A stretch of 64,000 bases of DNA. Source: Flagellimonas maritima. Lineage in GTDB: Bacteria > Bacteroidota > Bacteroidia > Flavobacteriales > Flavobacteriaceae. Both the position numbers and the translations under genes were made by a program. Where the stretch lies: contig NZ_CP030104.1 of NCBI RefSeq assembly GCF_003269425.1, forward strand, positions 2,413,501 to 2,477,500, read 5' to 3'. Below are positions 44,630 to 53,480 of the stretch, one piece after another. Below the pieces are notes generated by a model. It did no database searches. It saw nothing but the letters and a program-made list of their open reading frames with translations, and was not told the DNA's origin. Each line of letters starts with the position of its first letter. The first letter of the stretch is position 1.

Positions 44630-44926
44630 ATGGCAATAAAAAAACAGTACCTTAAAAGCAAACCGATTTGTAAAGTTACCTTCACCGTACCTGCCGAAGA
44701 AGCAAAAAAAGTAGCAGTTGTTGGTGATTTCAATAATTGGAATCCAAAAGGGAGTACATTGAGAAAACTAAAAAATGGCACCTTCAAGGGTACCTTTGAG
44801 CTTCCAAAAGAAAACACATATGAGTTTAGATACTTGGTAGATGGAGCATATATGAACGATTCCGAAGCAGATCGTTTTCAATGGAACGATTATGCAGGAA
44901 CAGAAAATGCTGTTTTGGAAGTATAA
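44630..44926 (+). CDS. Isoamylase early-set / glycogen-recognition domain protein
   Basis: A 98-residue single-domain protein: CKVTFTVPAEEAKKVAVVGDFNNWNPKGSTLRK split here by its motif GDFNNW, then GTFKGTFELPKENTYEFRYLVDG. This is the CBM48/AMPK-beta-like early-set fold that binds alpha-glucans. As a free-standing domain it may regulate or target glycogen enzymes, none of which lie in the window. Confidence 0.87.
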   Translation: MAIKKQYLKSKPICKVTFTVPAEEAKKVAVVGDFNNWNPKGSTLRKLKNGTFKGTFELPKENTYEFRYLVDGAYMNDSEADRFQWNDYAGTENAVLEV

Positions 44927-44938
44927 TATCCAATGTTG

Positions 44939-44963
44939 CCATTGAGGCACTAAGCCTCAATGG
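44939..44963. terminator. Hairpin between convergent genes
   Basis: The 10-bp perfect stem CCATTGAGGC/GCCTCAATGG (44939-44948 with 44954-44963) with a five-base loop lies where two convergent genes meet and overlaps the DUF427 stop codon. It has no T-run on either side, so it is a possible weak bidirectional terminator. Confidence 0.4.
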
Positions 44964-45231
44964 TGACTCCTTTCCAAAAGGCCACTTTCCCCTTTATAGA
45001 TCTGGCAAGTTCACTGGTTTCTGGGTAGTACCAAGCAGCATCGGTATTTTCTTTTCCATCCACTTCCAAAGAGTAGTAAGAGGCAACACCTTTCCAAGGG
45101 CACGTGGTATGTGTATCGCTCGGTCTAAAAAATTCCTTTTTAATACTATCCTCCGGGAAATAGTGATTGTTCTCTATAACCACGGTATCGTTGCTTTCAG
45201 CTATAACTGTGTTGTTCCAAATTGCTTTCAT
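44950..45231 (-). CDS. DUF427 domain protein
   Basis: A 93-residue single-domain protein of the DUF427 family: MKAIWNNTVIAESNDTVVIE, FFRPSDTHTTCPWKGVASYYS and DAAWYYPETSELARSIKGKVAFW match the family's conserved pattern (Cys-Pro-x-Lys-Gly and Ala-x-x-Tyr). Its biochemical function is unknown. It overlaps the egtD stop by 4 bases, which places it in the ergothioneine operon. Confidence 0.88.
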   Translation of the reverse strand: MKAIWNNTVIAESNDTVVIENNHYFPEDSIKKEFFRPSDTHTTCPWKGVASYYSLEVDGKENTDAAWYYPETSELARSIKGKVAFWKGVTIEA

Positions 45232-46202
45232 GTATTTTTTTTAAAAACGTAATTTTTATAGTCTTGTTTAGAGTCGGTAAACTCCGTTATTATTTCAAGT
45301 CCCGCTTTTTTGGCTAGCCACTCTACAATAGCATCATCATATTTTTGGGAAATTTCAGTATGGATGGTTTCCCAAGCTTTTAGCCGTACTTGCAGTTCCA
45401 AGCTTTCAATAAAAACTTCCTGTTCTTCTTTTGATACCAGATAGCTTTTCGCCGTTCCCGTTTCTGGATCATAAACCTCCCAATGTAGAAATTTGTCCAA
45501 GTCAAAATCTGCATCCATTTCCTTGTTTATACGGGCCAAGATATTCTTATTGAATGCTTCGGTGATACCAGTTTTATCATTATAGGCATCCAATATGGCC
45601 TGCGGATTTTTCTTTTGGTCAAAGCCCATAAAAATTAAATCCCCTTCATTGACCGAATCCCTCATGTTTTTTAAGAATTCAACCGCTTGTGGATGCAACA
45701 GATTCCCGATGTTTGAACCTAGAAAAAGAATAATTTTTTTTCTATCGTTGGTATTGCCAATATCACGTAGTGTATCAAAATAAGTGCCTTGTAGCGTATT
45801 TATCTCAACTTGTGGAATTTCTTTTTTCAAAGATTCCTCTAATTTGTCCAGTGCGTTTTGACTAATGTCTATGGGCCTATAATCAAAAGGAATCCCTTTT
45901 TCTACAAAATGGCGCAGCAGTATTTTTGTCTTCTTGCCGTCACCCGCTCCAAGTTCAAAAAGACTGAAGGGTTCTTCGTTCTTTCCAAATAGCGCTGCGA
46001 TTTCGTTCTTATTTTCTTCCAAGATATTGAACTCGCAATCCGTTAAATAATACTCTGGCATTGCCATAATATCCTGGAATAGCTTGTCGCCTGTTTCATC
46101 ATAGAAATATTTGGAGGATAAATGTTTTGGGTATGCTGTCAATCCCTCATAAACCTCTTGCTCAAAAGTTGAGGTGAACGTTGTTGTTTCGTTGTCTTGC
46201 AT
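45228..46202 (-). CDS. egtD: L-histidine N(alpha)-methyltransferase EgtD
   Basis: A 324-residue methyltransferase that makes hercynine from histidine by three SAM-dependent methylations, the first step of ergothioneine synthesis. Visible are YFYDETGDKLFQDIMAMPEYYLTDCE (family N-terminus, here quoted in part: DETGDKLFQDI), the SAM motif FELGAGDGKKTKILL and the strand KIILFLGSNIGNL. It lies 16 bases downstream of egtB and overlaps the DUF427 gene. Confidence 0.92.
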   Translation of the reverse strand: MQDNETTTFTSTFEQEVYEGLTAYPKHLSSKYFYDETGDKLFQDIMAMPEYYLTDCEFNILEENKNEIAALFGKNEEPFSLFELGAGDGKKTKILLRHFVEKGIPFDYRPIDISQNALDKLEESLKKEIPQVEINTLQGTYFDTLRDIGNTNDRKKIILFLGSNIGNLLHPQAVEFLKNMRDSVNEGDLIFMGFDQKKNPQAILDAYNDKTGITEAFNKNILARINKEMDADFDLDKFLHWEVYDPETGTAKSYLVSKEEQEVFIESLELQVRLKAWETIHTEISQKYDDAIVEWLAKKAGLEIITEFTDSKQDYKNYVFKKNT

Positions 46203-46218
46203 GAATAATATGTCGTGA

Positions 46219-47394
46219 TTATCTGGCCAACCTTAAACCGGTGAACTGCCATCTTAATTGGGGGTGGAAAAAATTTCTATAGGTGTGTCTCGTATGCTTT
46301 TTGGGAGTGGCCACAGAGCCTCCCCTAAGTACTTTCTGGCTTACCATGAACTTACCGTTATATTCACCAAGTGCTCCGTCTGCTTTTTGATAGTTTGGGT
46401 AGGGCAGATAGGCACTTTCAGTCCATTCCCAACGTTTGCCCCAAGGAAAGAAGGATTGTGCACCTTCCCATTCAAATTCAGTGGGAAGCCGATAACCTTT
46501 CCATTGCGCGTAGGCAAAAGCTTCAAAGTAGGAAATATGGGTGAGTGGTGCTTCTTCTTTTACTTTTTGGAGACCTTGGGAAGTATAATGATACCATTCG
46601 CCATCAATTTTATGCCAATATAGCGGTGATAAGACTTGATTCTGATTAACCCAATCCCATCCTTCTGCATGCCAGATATCAAAACGCTGGTAGCCACCGG
46701 CTTTTATAAATTCGATATAGTCCCCATTGGTAACCAACTTATTGGAGATTTCATAAGAATGCAAATACACTTTGTGCTTCCCCAATTCATTGTCATAACA
46801 GAAATCATTGGAGTCATATCCGATGTCGTAAACTCCTTCTTCAATGGAAATCCAATCTTGCTGATGTGTTTCTATGGGGTGGTCATTGAAAGTATTTGAA
46901 TATATGGGCAATAACGGATTGTTGCCCAAAATATATTTAATATCTGTCAACAATAACTCTTGATGTTGTTTTTCATGATGGATTCCAATTTCCAAAACTG
47001 AATTCACCTCATCGGTCTGATCGGTTTCAAATAACTTTTTAATACTCTCCGTAACATAATTTCGATATTCATATACCTTTTTTACAGATGGTCTGGATAG
47101 ATTTCCCCTGTCTGAACGTACCACCCTTTTACCAACAGTTTCATAATAGCTGTTAAAGACAAAAGAGAAATCTTCGTCAAACAAAGTGTAATTCGTTGCA
47201 TAAGGTTTTAGGATAAACTCTTCAAAGAACCAAGTGGTATGTCCCAAATGCCATTTGGGTGGACTTACATCCACCACGGGCTGAACGACATAATCTTCAA
47301 TTTCTAAAGGTTGACAAATATCCTCAGAGTGCTTTCGGGTCTCTAAAAAAAGACCCAAAAGGGAATCGGTAAGAATCATAGCAATGTTTTTCAT
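46219..47394 (-). CDS. egtB: Ergothioneine biosynthesis protein EgtB
   Basis: A 391-residue iron-dependent sulfoxide synthase that joins hercynine to a thiol (cysteine or gamma-glutamylcysteine). An N-terminal DinB-like part provides the iron ligands: His52 in WHLGHTTWFFEE and His140/His144 in GIHHEKQHQELLL. The C-terminal FGE/formylglycine-type domain follows (VYDIGYDSNDFCYDNE, YRLPTEFEWEGA, RGGSVATPKKHTRHTYRNFF). With egtD next to it, the pathway is present except for a final C-S lyase (EgtE), not seen in the window, and EgtC/EgtA, which some EgtB types do not need. Confidence 0.92.
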   Translation of the reverse strand: MKNIAMILTDSLLGLFLETRKHSEDICQPLEIEDYVVQPVVDVSPPKWHLGHTTWFFEEFILKPYATNYTLFDEDFSFVFNSYYETVGKRVVRSDRGNLSRPSVKKVYEYRNYVTESIKKLFETDQTDEVNSVLEIGIHHEKQHQELLLTDIKYILGNNPLLPIYSNTFNDHPIETHQQDWISIEEGVYDIGYDSNDFCYDNELGKHKVYLHSYEISNKLVTNGDYIEFIKAGGYQRFDIWHAEGWDWVNQNQVLSPLYWHKIDGEWYHYTSQGLQKVKEEAPLTHISYFEAFAYAQWKGYRLPTEFEWEGAQSFFPWGKRWEWTESAYLPYPNYQKADGALGEYNGKFMVSQKVLRGGSVATPKKHTRHTYRNFFHPQLRWQFTGLRLAR

Positions 47395-47415
47395 CCTAAA
47401 GATAAAAAATATGGT

Positions 47416-48909
47416 TTAGTTTACCGAATAAACCGGAAGACTAAAACTAAAGGAAGTACCTTCATTTGGTTTGCTAAAAACTTTGATACTGCTGTTGTGT
47501 ATCTCCATAATCTTTTTAACTATTGCCAAGCCCAGACCCGTACCTTCTTTTTCTTGACCAACCTTTGTTTGGCGATAGCGCTCAAAAACCAATGCATGAT
47601 TTTCCAATTGTATTCCAGGCCCGGAATCTTTTATCGTGATTTCTACGCGATTATCAACAGTAGCTATTTTTACGATAACTTCACCACCCTCAGGGGTAAA
47701 TTTTAAGGCGTTGTCCATTAGATTTTGAATGGCCCGCTCAACCAAGGAAATATCTGCAAAAACCAAGGGAACATCTTCTTGCATGGATAATTTTAAATCG
47801 ATATGCTTCTGTTCTGCAAGAATGGAATAATTTCTATGGATATCATTGGCCAGTTCACTGATCAAGAAAGGTTCTTTTTCAGGTTGAATTTGGTTGGCTT
47901 CCAATTTTGAATATTCAAATAGTTGGGAAATCAATTTGGAGAGCCGTTCACTGCTTCGTGAAATAATTTTTAAATATTCATTTCGTTCTTCGGAAGAAAG
48001 TTCAGCATCTTTCATATGCAATGTTTCAATATAGCCTTGAATTACTGAAAGCGGTGTCCTGAGATCGTGCGAGATGTTCGCTATCAATTCTTGCCGAAGC
48101 TGTTCCACGGACTTGATTTTTTCAATATCGGATAAAATAGTATCGGCCATGCTATTGTAGGTAGTGGCCACATTCGCCAAATCTGTTTTTTCCGCATTTT
48201 CGATACGATACTCCAAATCTCCTTCTTGAAAGCGTTTTGCCGCATAAATGATTTTTCGCAGACTTCGGGTCAGGTACCAAATGGCAAGAATTCCAAGCAT
48301 AGTTGCAAAAATCAAGGTTAAGATTGAACCGCCCAGACCCAATCTCATAAAATAACTATTAAAGAGATCACTGCGCGTGGCCAAAAAATCTTCACCTGCA
48401 AGAATGATGTAGACATAGCCTTCATGTTCATCTTTATTAAATTGGGCAGCTGAAAAAATGGTCTGTTTGGATACATCTTTTGGGTCGTCACCTAGAATAT
48501 AATTAGCTCCTTTTTCGTTGATAAATTTTTGAATTGGTGCTAAATCCACTTTTTTCTGTTTCGTTTCAGGGGCATCATGATCAAGCACTACGGAGTACTG
48601 GACGTTACCTTCTTTATCCAGCAAATACACCTCAATAGCTCTGTTTACGGCCATCATATCGTGCATAATATCCCCAAATAATGCTTTATTTATAGAGCCT
48701 GTAGAGTCAAACGGATGTGTATCCTTAAATTTTTCATCGATTAGGTCTTGGGCCAGATTTGCATGTAGACGTTGGGTGGTCTCGTTGAAATATTTGTTGG
48801 AAAGGTATATGGATGAGATGGTATAACCAATACCTGCCAGCAAAAGAATGGCCAAAAACGAAAGTGTGAGCTTTAAGATGAATCTAACGGATAGTATACT
48901 GTTTTTCAT
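47416..48909 (-). CDS. Sensor histidine kinase (HAMP, HisKA, HATPase)
   Basis: A 497-residue membrane kinase. Two membrane helices (FILKLTLSFLAILLLAGIGYTISSIYL shortened to residues ~10-32, and ~193-215) flank a periplasmic sensor of about 160 residues. HAMP, the HisKA motif LIANISHDLRTPLSVIQGYIETL (His in SHDLRTP) and HATPase motifs (NLMDNALKF, DSGPGIQ, GTGLGLAIVKKI) follow. It is paired with the OmpR-type regulator upstream, 14 bases away. The signal is unknown; the adjacent repeat lipoprotein could be part of the regulon. Confidence 0.94.
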   Translation of the reverse strand: MKNSILSVRFILKLTLSFLAILLLAGIGYTISSIYLSNKYFNETTQRLHANLAQDLIDEKFKDTHPFDSTGSINKALFGDIMHDMMAVNRAIEVYLLDKEGNVQYSVVLDHDAPETKQKKVDLAPIQKFINEKGANYILGDDPKDVSKQTIFSAAQFNKDEHEGYVYIILAGEDFLATRSDLFNSYFMRLGLGGSILTLIFATMLGILAIWYLTRSLRKIIYAAKRFQEGDLEYRIENAEKTDLANVATTYNSMADTILSDIEKIKSVEQLRQELIANISHDLRTPLSVIQGYIETLHMKDAELSSEERNEYLKIISRSSERLSKLISQLFEYSKLEANQIQPEKEPFLISELANDIHRNYSILAEQKHIDLKLSMQEDVPLVFADISLVERAIQNLMDNALKFTPEGGEVIVKIATVDNRVEITIKDSGPGIQLENHALVFERYRQTKVGQEKEGTGLGLAIVKKIMEIHNSSIKVFSKPNEGTSFSFSLPVYSVN

Positions 48910-48923
48910 ACATGATGGTTTGG

Positions 48924-49637
48924 TTAAGCGCCTATGAGTTCTTCATTGAACTTGTAACCCACGCCCCAAGTGGTCAAAATAAATTTTGGATTGCTCATAT
49001 CGGGCTCAATTTTGGAACGTAACCGGTTAATATGCGAGTTTACGGTATGCTCGTAGCCCTTAAAGTCATAGCCCCAAATCATGTTCAGCAGCTTGGAGCG
49101 ATCATAGCTCTTTCCGGGGTTGGAAGATAAAAGCACTAAAAGTTCAAATTCTTTTGGGGACAGTTCTATTTTTTCTCCATCCAAAAGCACTTTGCGCATG
49201 TCGATGTTTATCGATAGCATATCAAACCGCATAAGTTTTGGATTCTTGTTCAAAGTCTGCTCTGCAATATCCATTTTCTGTCTTCTAAAAATGGCCTTTA
49301 CCCTAGCTATGAATTCGCGAACACTGAATGGCTTGGTCAGATAATCGTCTGCGCCAACCTCTAGTCCCAGTACTTTATCTATCTCTTCAGAACGTGCCGT
49401 GAGCATAAGGATAGGGGATTTTATATTTTTGGCCCGTATTTTTTGACAAATTTCAATACCATCCATTTCCGGAAGCATCACATCCAAAATAATGAGATCG
49501 GGATTTTCATTGATTGCCTTTCTAAGTCCAACATCACCTCTGGTTGCCGTTAGGATGTTACAGCCCAAATCCTTAAGATGTATTTCTAAAAGGCGGATGA
49601 TTTCAATATCGTCTTCAACAATTAAGACTTTCTTCAT
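48924..49637 (-). CDS. OmpR-family response regulator
   Basis: A 237-residue regulator: receiver with phospho-acceptor Asp in LIILDVMLPEMDG, Thr in MLTARSEEID and Lys in DDYLTKPFSVREF, then an OmpR/PhoB winged helix (SPKEFELLVLLSSNPGKSYDR, RLRSKIEPD, TTWGVGYKF). I use the ATG at 49637 (MKKVLIVEDD); an upstream ATG at 49667 is in frame. It is divergent from the repeat-lipoprotein gene across a 225-base region with a palindrome and a candidate promoter. Confidence 0.95.
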   Translation of the reverse strand: MKKVLIVEDDIEIIRLLEIHLKDLGCNILTATRGDVGLRKAINENPDLIILDVMLPEMDGIEICQKIRAKNIKSPILMLTARSEEIDKVLGLEVGADDYLTKPFSVREFIARVKAIFRRQKMDIAEQTLNKNPKLMRFDMLSINIDMRKVLLDGEKIELSPKEFELLVLLSSNPGKSYDRSKLLNMIWGYDFKGYEHTVNSHINRLRSKIEPDMSNPKFILTTWGVGYKFNEELIGA

Positions 49638-49744
49638 AATAAAACGAATTAAGGAGTAAAGTATCACGAAAAGCTCACCGTTTTATATAAACTTTTATAC
49701 GATACTCTTTAAAAAGTCTGGATTTACTTCAAATCTTTACAAAA

Positions 49745-49752
49745 TAGGTTTG
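49745..49752 (+). promoter_or_regulatory. Candidate -7 box upstream of the repeat lipoprotein
   Basis: TAGGTTTG exactly matches TAnnTTTG, 110 bases before the lipoprotein ATG. The long distance leaves a leader that contains the palindrome at 49766-49782. No clear -33 TTG is seen. Confidence 0.3.
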
Positions 49753-49765
49753 ATTTTAATGTAAT

Positions 49766-49782
49766 TATTTGATAATCAAATA
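49766..49782. promoter_or_regulatory. Palindrome in the divergent intergenic region
   Basis: TATTTGATAATCAAATA is a perfect palindrome around a central base. It lies between the OmpR-type regulator gene and the divergent lipoprotein gene and is a candidate operator. Palindromes of this AT composition can also arise by chance. Confidence 0.4.
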
Positions 49783-49862
49783 TTAAAAAATCTTGACTTT
49801 TATGTGATACTTCCGTTACAACTTCATTCTTCATTTGTAGGGCAATTTAAAAACAAAGAAAA

Positions 49863-51293
49863 ATGAGCAACTTAAGATTGTTATTGATGCTATTGGGTGT
49901 CGGAATTTTATTGGTTTCCTGCAAGGGGGAAACTGATGATGATAGCCCAATCGTACTGGATGCCGGAACACTTTCCGGAGGACCTTTTACTTTTACCGTT
50001 GATGGAATTCCAGACATGGTAAGCGGGATTACTTTGAACGCCAATGATTTGGTCGGTAGTAATACAGGTTATGTAATTACAGATGATGCTGGAAACATTT
50101 TAGGCCTTCCACCAACATTGGAGGCCGTTGAAGGAGTGGATTTTGATGAAGCTGGAGCTGGAGTATGTCTAATTTGGCATATTGTATATGTAGATGGTCT
50201 TCAGGGATTGGAAGCTGGATTGAACACTAGTGGATTATCTGGAGAATATGACCTTTCAAATTCATTGACCGTTACTAGAAATGGTTTAAATGCAGGTATG
50301 CTGTCCGGCGGTCCTTACGAATTTATTGTAGACGGCAACCCTGATATGGTGAGTGCTATATCCCTGGACAGTTCACAACTTAACGGTGATACACAGACCT
50401 ATGTGATTACGGACGATTCTAAAAATATTCTGGGAATCCCTCCGACTTTGGATGCCGTAATGGGCGTTGATTTTGATGGTGCAGGTGTAGGCTCTTGCTA
50501 TATATTTCATTTGACGTACTCTGGTGAAGTATCTGGATTGGAAGGTGGACAGAATTTGAACGACCTGTCCGGTAATTTTGCACTTTCCAATTTTGTTATG
50601 GTCAATAGAAATGCATTGAATGCAGGTTCTATTGCGGGTGGACCTTACACTTTCACCGTGGATGGTACTCCAGATATGGTAAGTGGAATTTCTTTAGATA
50701 CCGATGATTTGACGGGAACTAAGCAAGGATGGGTGATTACAGATGACAAAAACAATATTTTGGGACTGCCTCCTACGATCGATGCCGTTGAGGGTGTGAA
50801 CTTTGATGGAGCAGGAGTAGGGGTTTGCTTAATCTGGCATATAACCTATGAAGAGGGGTTGACAGGTTTGGAAGCAGGAAACAATGTTTCTGATCTGGTC
50901 GGGTTCTATGCGCTTTCCAACGCATTGACCGTGACCAGAAATGGATTGGACGCGGGTGTTCTTTCAGGGGGCCCTTATACATTTGTAGTTGATGGAACTC
51001 CGGATATGGTCAGTGGACTTATGTTGGACGATACCAATTTGAGCGGAACAAAACAGACCTACGTAATTACGGATGACAAGAACAATATTTTGGGGATTCC
51101 TCCAACTATTGATGCCGTGCAAGGTGTTGACTTTGATGGAGCAGGTGCTGGGGTATGCTTAATTTGGCACTTGACATATGAAGAAGGTTTTACAGGATTG
51201 GAAATGGGAAAAAATGTAGCTGATTTTGAAGGTTTCTATGGGTTGTCCAATTCGGTCACAGTAACAAGAAATGATATGAAAAAGAAGTATTAG
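49863..51293 (+). CDS. Lipoprotein made of four 110-residue tandem repeats
   Basis: A 476-residue lipoprotein: signal peptide LLLMLLGVGILLVSC with lipobox Cys20, a 12-residue linker, then four repeats of exactly 110 residues each (33-142, 143-252, 253-362, 363-472) and four final residues (KKKY). Each repeat reads roughly DAG-LSGGPYTFTVDG-PDMVSGISL ... YVITDD-NNILG-PPTLDAVEGVDFDGAG-G-C-IWH-TYEEGLTGLE-G ... LSN-LTVTRN. Each carries one conserved Cys. I do not recognise the family. The gene is divergent from a two-component system that may control it. Confidence 0.85.
   Translation: MSNLRLLLMLLGVGILLVSCKGETDDDSPIVLDAGTLSGGPFTFTVDGIPDMVSGITLNANDLVGSNTGYVITDDAGNILGLPPTLEAVEGVDFDEAGAGVCLIWHIVYVDGLQGLEAGLNTSGLSGEYDLSNSLTVTRNGLNAGMLSGGPYEFIVDGNPDMVSAISLDSSQLNGDTQTYVITDDSKNILGIPPTLDAVMGVDFDGAGVGSCYIFHLTYSGEVSGLEGGQNLNDLSGNFALSNFVMVNRNALNAGSIAGGPYTFTVDGTPDMVSGISLDTDDLTGTKQGWVITDDKNNILGLPPTIDAVEGVNFDGAGVGVCLIWHITYEEGLTGLEAGNNVSDLVGFYALSNALTVTRNGLDAGVLSGGPYTFVVDGTPDMVSGLMLDDTNLSGTKQTYVITDDKNNILGIPPTIDAVQGVDFDGAGAGVCLIWHLTYEEGFTGLEMGKNVADFEGFYGLSNSVTVTRNDMKKKY
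49959..51278 (+). repeat. Four in-frame 330-bp coding repeats
   Basis: Units at 49959-50288, 50289-50618, 50619-50948 and 50949-51278 encode the four 110-residue repeats of the lipoprotein. Units 3 and 4 look closest to each other at the protein level. No unit has gained or lost a codon. Confidence 0.85.
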
Positions 51294-51319
51294 TGAGCTT
51301 GTTTGATTGTTTCTTAGAG

Positions 51320-51348
51320 ACACCTAGGCGAAGGCTTAGGTGTTTTTC
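51320..51348 (+). terminator. Intrinsic terminator of the repeat lipoprotein gene
   Basis: The 10-bp stem (51320-51329 with 51334-51343, one G-T pair) closes a GAAG loop and is followed by a T-run, 27 bases after the stop codon. Confidence 0.8.
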
Positions 51349-51365
51349 TTTTGGATATTCTCTTT

Positions 51366-51788
51366 TTAATTGTTTACATAACCTTGATCCCAAGTTTTTT
51401 TTACGTCATGGTTTCTTAGGTCGCAACCAAAATCTACTACCGCTTTTAGATTCATAAGCACCGAAACCCAACCTGAATGTACTTCATTATAATCGCTTTC
51501 GTTTACTCCTTTATTGATCAAGAACAAATCACAACTATCGTTTTTGGTAGATTCAATTTTGAATTTTACCAGCGAATCAAAATAGTCGATATGAAATTCC
51601 TTATTTGGACTGACTTTTAGAATTTTACTGTCATAAGTTTCGCCATTGGGAAAAACAAAATGAATGATATTGCCATTGTCTTTGGCATCTTCGGCCCAAA
51701 AACTTTTCCGACCTTCTGAAGTGGTCAGCAAATTAAAGACTGATTTAGAATCGGTATTCAGGCATATTTTCCAATTAATTGTTTTCAT
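51366..51788 (-). CDS. AHSA1/SRPBCC-type protein
   Basis: A 140-residue protein of the SRPBCC superfamily in the AHSA1-like group (activator of Hsp90 ATPase homologue 1-like): TDSKSVFNLLTTSEGRKSFWAE at the start, a central beta-sheet (FHIDYFDSLVKFKIES) and a C-terminal helix WVSVLMNLKAVVDFG. It probably binds a small hydrophobic ligand; the function is unknown. I use the ATG at 51788 (MKTINWKICL); one base separates this start from the end of the broken cupin gene. Confidence 0.75.
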   Translation of the reverse strand: MKTINWKICLNTDSKSVFNLLTTSEGRKSFWAEDAKDNGNIIHFVFPNGETYDSKILKVSPNKEFHIDYFDSLVKFKIESTKNDSCDLFLINKGVNESDYNEVHSGWVSVLMNLKAVVDFGCDLRNHDVKKTWDQGYVNN

Positions 51789-51789
51789 C

Positions 51790-52147
51790 TTAAACTTCTT
51801 GTTCAAAAGGGTCATCATATCTGTCTCCCCTGGTTGTAGGTTCTGAAATAACGATAAATTCCAAGTTTTCGGATTGGCGATTCAGGATTCGGTGTTTTGT
51901 TTTCGGAGGAATATGTATTCCGCTTCCTTTATCAATTTCAATAACTTTATCTTCTATCTCAAAAGTAGCTTTTCCACTCAATATTCTAAAGAATTGTTGT
52001 GAAACGTTGTGGTAATGCTTTTTTTCTGATGTACCCCGGCGGCATCAATTCTTCTATTATGCTTAAACTTTGGGATTTTACCAAATGCCATCCACTGCAA
52101 CCCCTGCCCCATACATAATATTCGCTGTTATCCTTGTTTTTTTTCAC
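51790..52147 (-). pseudogene. Cupin-domain gene broken by a frameshift
   Basis: Two frames together make a complete small cupin. From a GTG at 52147 the frame gives VKKNKDNSEYYVWGRGCSGW... IIEELMPPG. At the four-C run at 52034-52037 (GGGG on the coding strand) the frame must shift by one base. It then continues as TSEKKHYHNVSQQFFRILSG and GKATFEIEDKVIEIDKGSGIHIPPKTKHRI..., with the cupin His/Glu metal motifs, to the stop at 51790. One extra G in the homopolymer would explain it, either as a real mutation or as a sequencing error. Confidence 0.72.
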
Positions 52148-52234
52148 TATAAGATTTTATACAAAGTTATTATAGTGGGCAACCATTTTTAAAATTTTCA
52201 TGTCTATCATAATTGTAACTAACTTTTATTCTAT

Positions 52235-53404
52235 ATGGGCAAGCGTCTTTATTACATTGATTGGTTGAGAGTTTTAGCATTTTTGACACTTATTTTATTT
52301 CATTGCGCGGTCCCTTTTGTCGAAAACTATACTTGGGAAATCAATAATAAGGAAACTTCACCTTGGATAACTAGGATAATTTGGTGGACGCATCAATGGC
52401 GACTTCCCTTATTATTTTTTATAGCCGGAGTTGGGGTTAGATTTTCATTGAAAAGACGCTCTATTTTGACTTTTTTTGGAGAAAGAACTTTACGGTTATT
52501 GATTCCTCTTGCGTTTGCCATATTTTTTGTTACTCCAATTCAAGTATACTTTGAATGGATGCAAAACGGCAGAATCAACATGAATTTCTTGGATTTCTAT
52601 CCACAGGTCTATAATATTATTCCTTATCCAGAAGGTGCATTTACTTGGAGTCACATGTGGTTTGTTGCATATTTATTTGTTTTTACAATTTTATTGCTGC
52701 CATTTTTTTCACTGGCAAAAATTAAATGGTTCAGTCATAATAAATCAAGATTAAATATATTTTTCTCTTGGCCAATTGCTCATTTGCTTCTATCCGTACC
52801 ATTTATTATTTATTTCTATACACTATATATTGATTGGCCAGAACAAGGTAGTTTGATAGATGATTGGTTTGTATTTACTACTTCAATTACCTTTTATTAC
52901 TTTGGATTCCTTTTCAGTGCGATTGATTCTTTTTGGAAATCTTGCTTAAAATACAGGAGATTTTTTATGTGTATAGCGCTTACAATGGCTACTATTTTAT
53001 TTATAAAGTACTATTGGAATTGGGAACTGAACAAACCTAAAGAAGAAAATTTAGATTTATATGTGTATGGATTTTTCAATGGAATCCATATTTGGACGGT
53101 AATCTTAACATCCATTGGATATGCAATGAAATATCTGAATTGTTCCAACACTTATTTGAGTTACTTGAATAAAGCCATTTATCCATTTTATATACTTCAT
53201 CAGGCAGTAATTGTCGCTTCAGGTTATTATGTTCTTCAATTAAGTATAAGTATAGGTTTGAAGTTATTATTGTTGATTATGATATGTGTAATTACTATCT
53301 GGGCTTTGTACCATTTTATTATCAGAAAAACAGCAATAAGCAGATTATTATTTGGGATGAAGTGGAAAAATGAAAACGATACTAAACCTGAAGTTATTCC
53401 CTAA
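52235..53404 (+). CDS. Acyltransferase-3 family membrane protein
   Basis: A 389-residue integral membrane protein with about ten hydrophobic segments. The N-terminus YIDWLRVLAFLTLILFHCAVPF has the R-x(n)-H arrangement of the acyltransferase-3/OpgC family, and RLPLLFFIAGVGVRFS and the FILHQAVIVASGYYVL end also fit. Members O-acylate sugars, lipids or peptides. The neighbours (a broken cupin gene and an SRPBCC gene) do not reveal the substrate. The region looks more AT-rich than its surroundings, which suggests later gain. Confidence 0.8.
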   Translation: MGKRLYYIDWLRVLAFLTLILFHCAVPFVENYTWEINNKETSPWITRIIWWTHQWRLPLLFFIAGVGVRFSLKRRSILTFFGERTLRLLIPLAFAIFFVTPIQVYFEWMQNGRINMNFLDFYPQVYNIIPYPEGAFTWSHMWFVAYLFVFTILLLPFFSLAKIKWFSHNKSRLNIFFSWPIAHLLLSVPFIIYFYTLYIDWPEQGSLIDDWFVFTTSITFYYFGFLFSAIDSFWKSCLKYRRFFMCIALTMATILFIKYYWNWELNKPKEENLDLYVYGFFNGIHIWTVILTSIGYAMKYLNCSNTYLSYLNKAIYPFYILHQAVIVASGYYVLQLSISIGLKLLLLIMICVITIWALYHFIIRKTAISRLLFGMKWKNENDTKPEVIP

Positions 53405-53480
53405 AAAATAGACAGCTATTTTATTTGGGAATAATAATTCTTTGTCTATTTGAACAAGACTTATAAAACTTTTTTAATCC

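Noticed and set aside
53406..53451. Inverted repeat AAATAGACA/TGTCTATTT as thyA terminator
   Set aside because: The loop is long (28 bases) and the stem AT-rich; too weak to list as a terminator.
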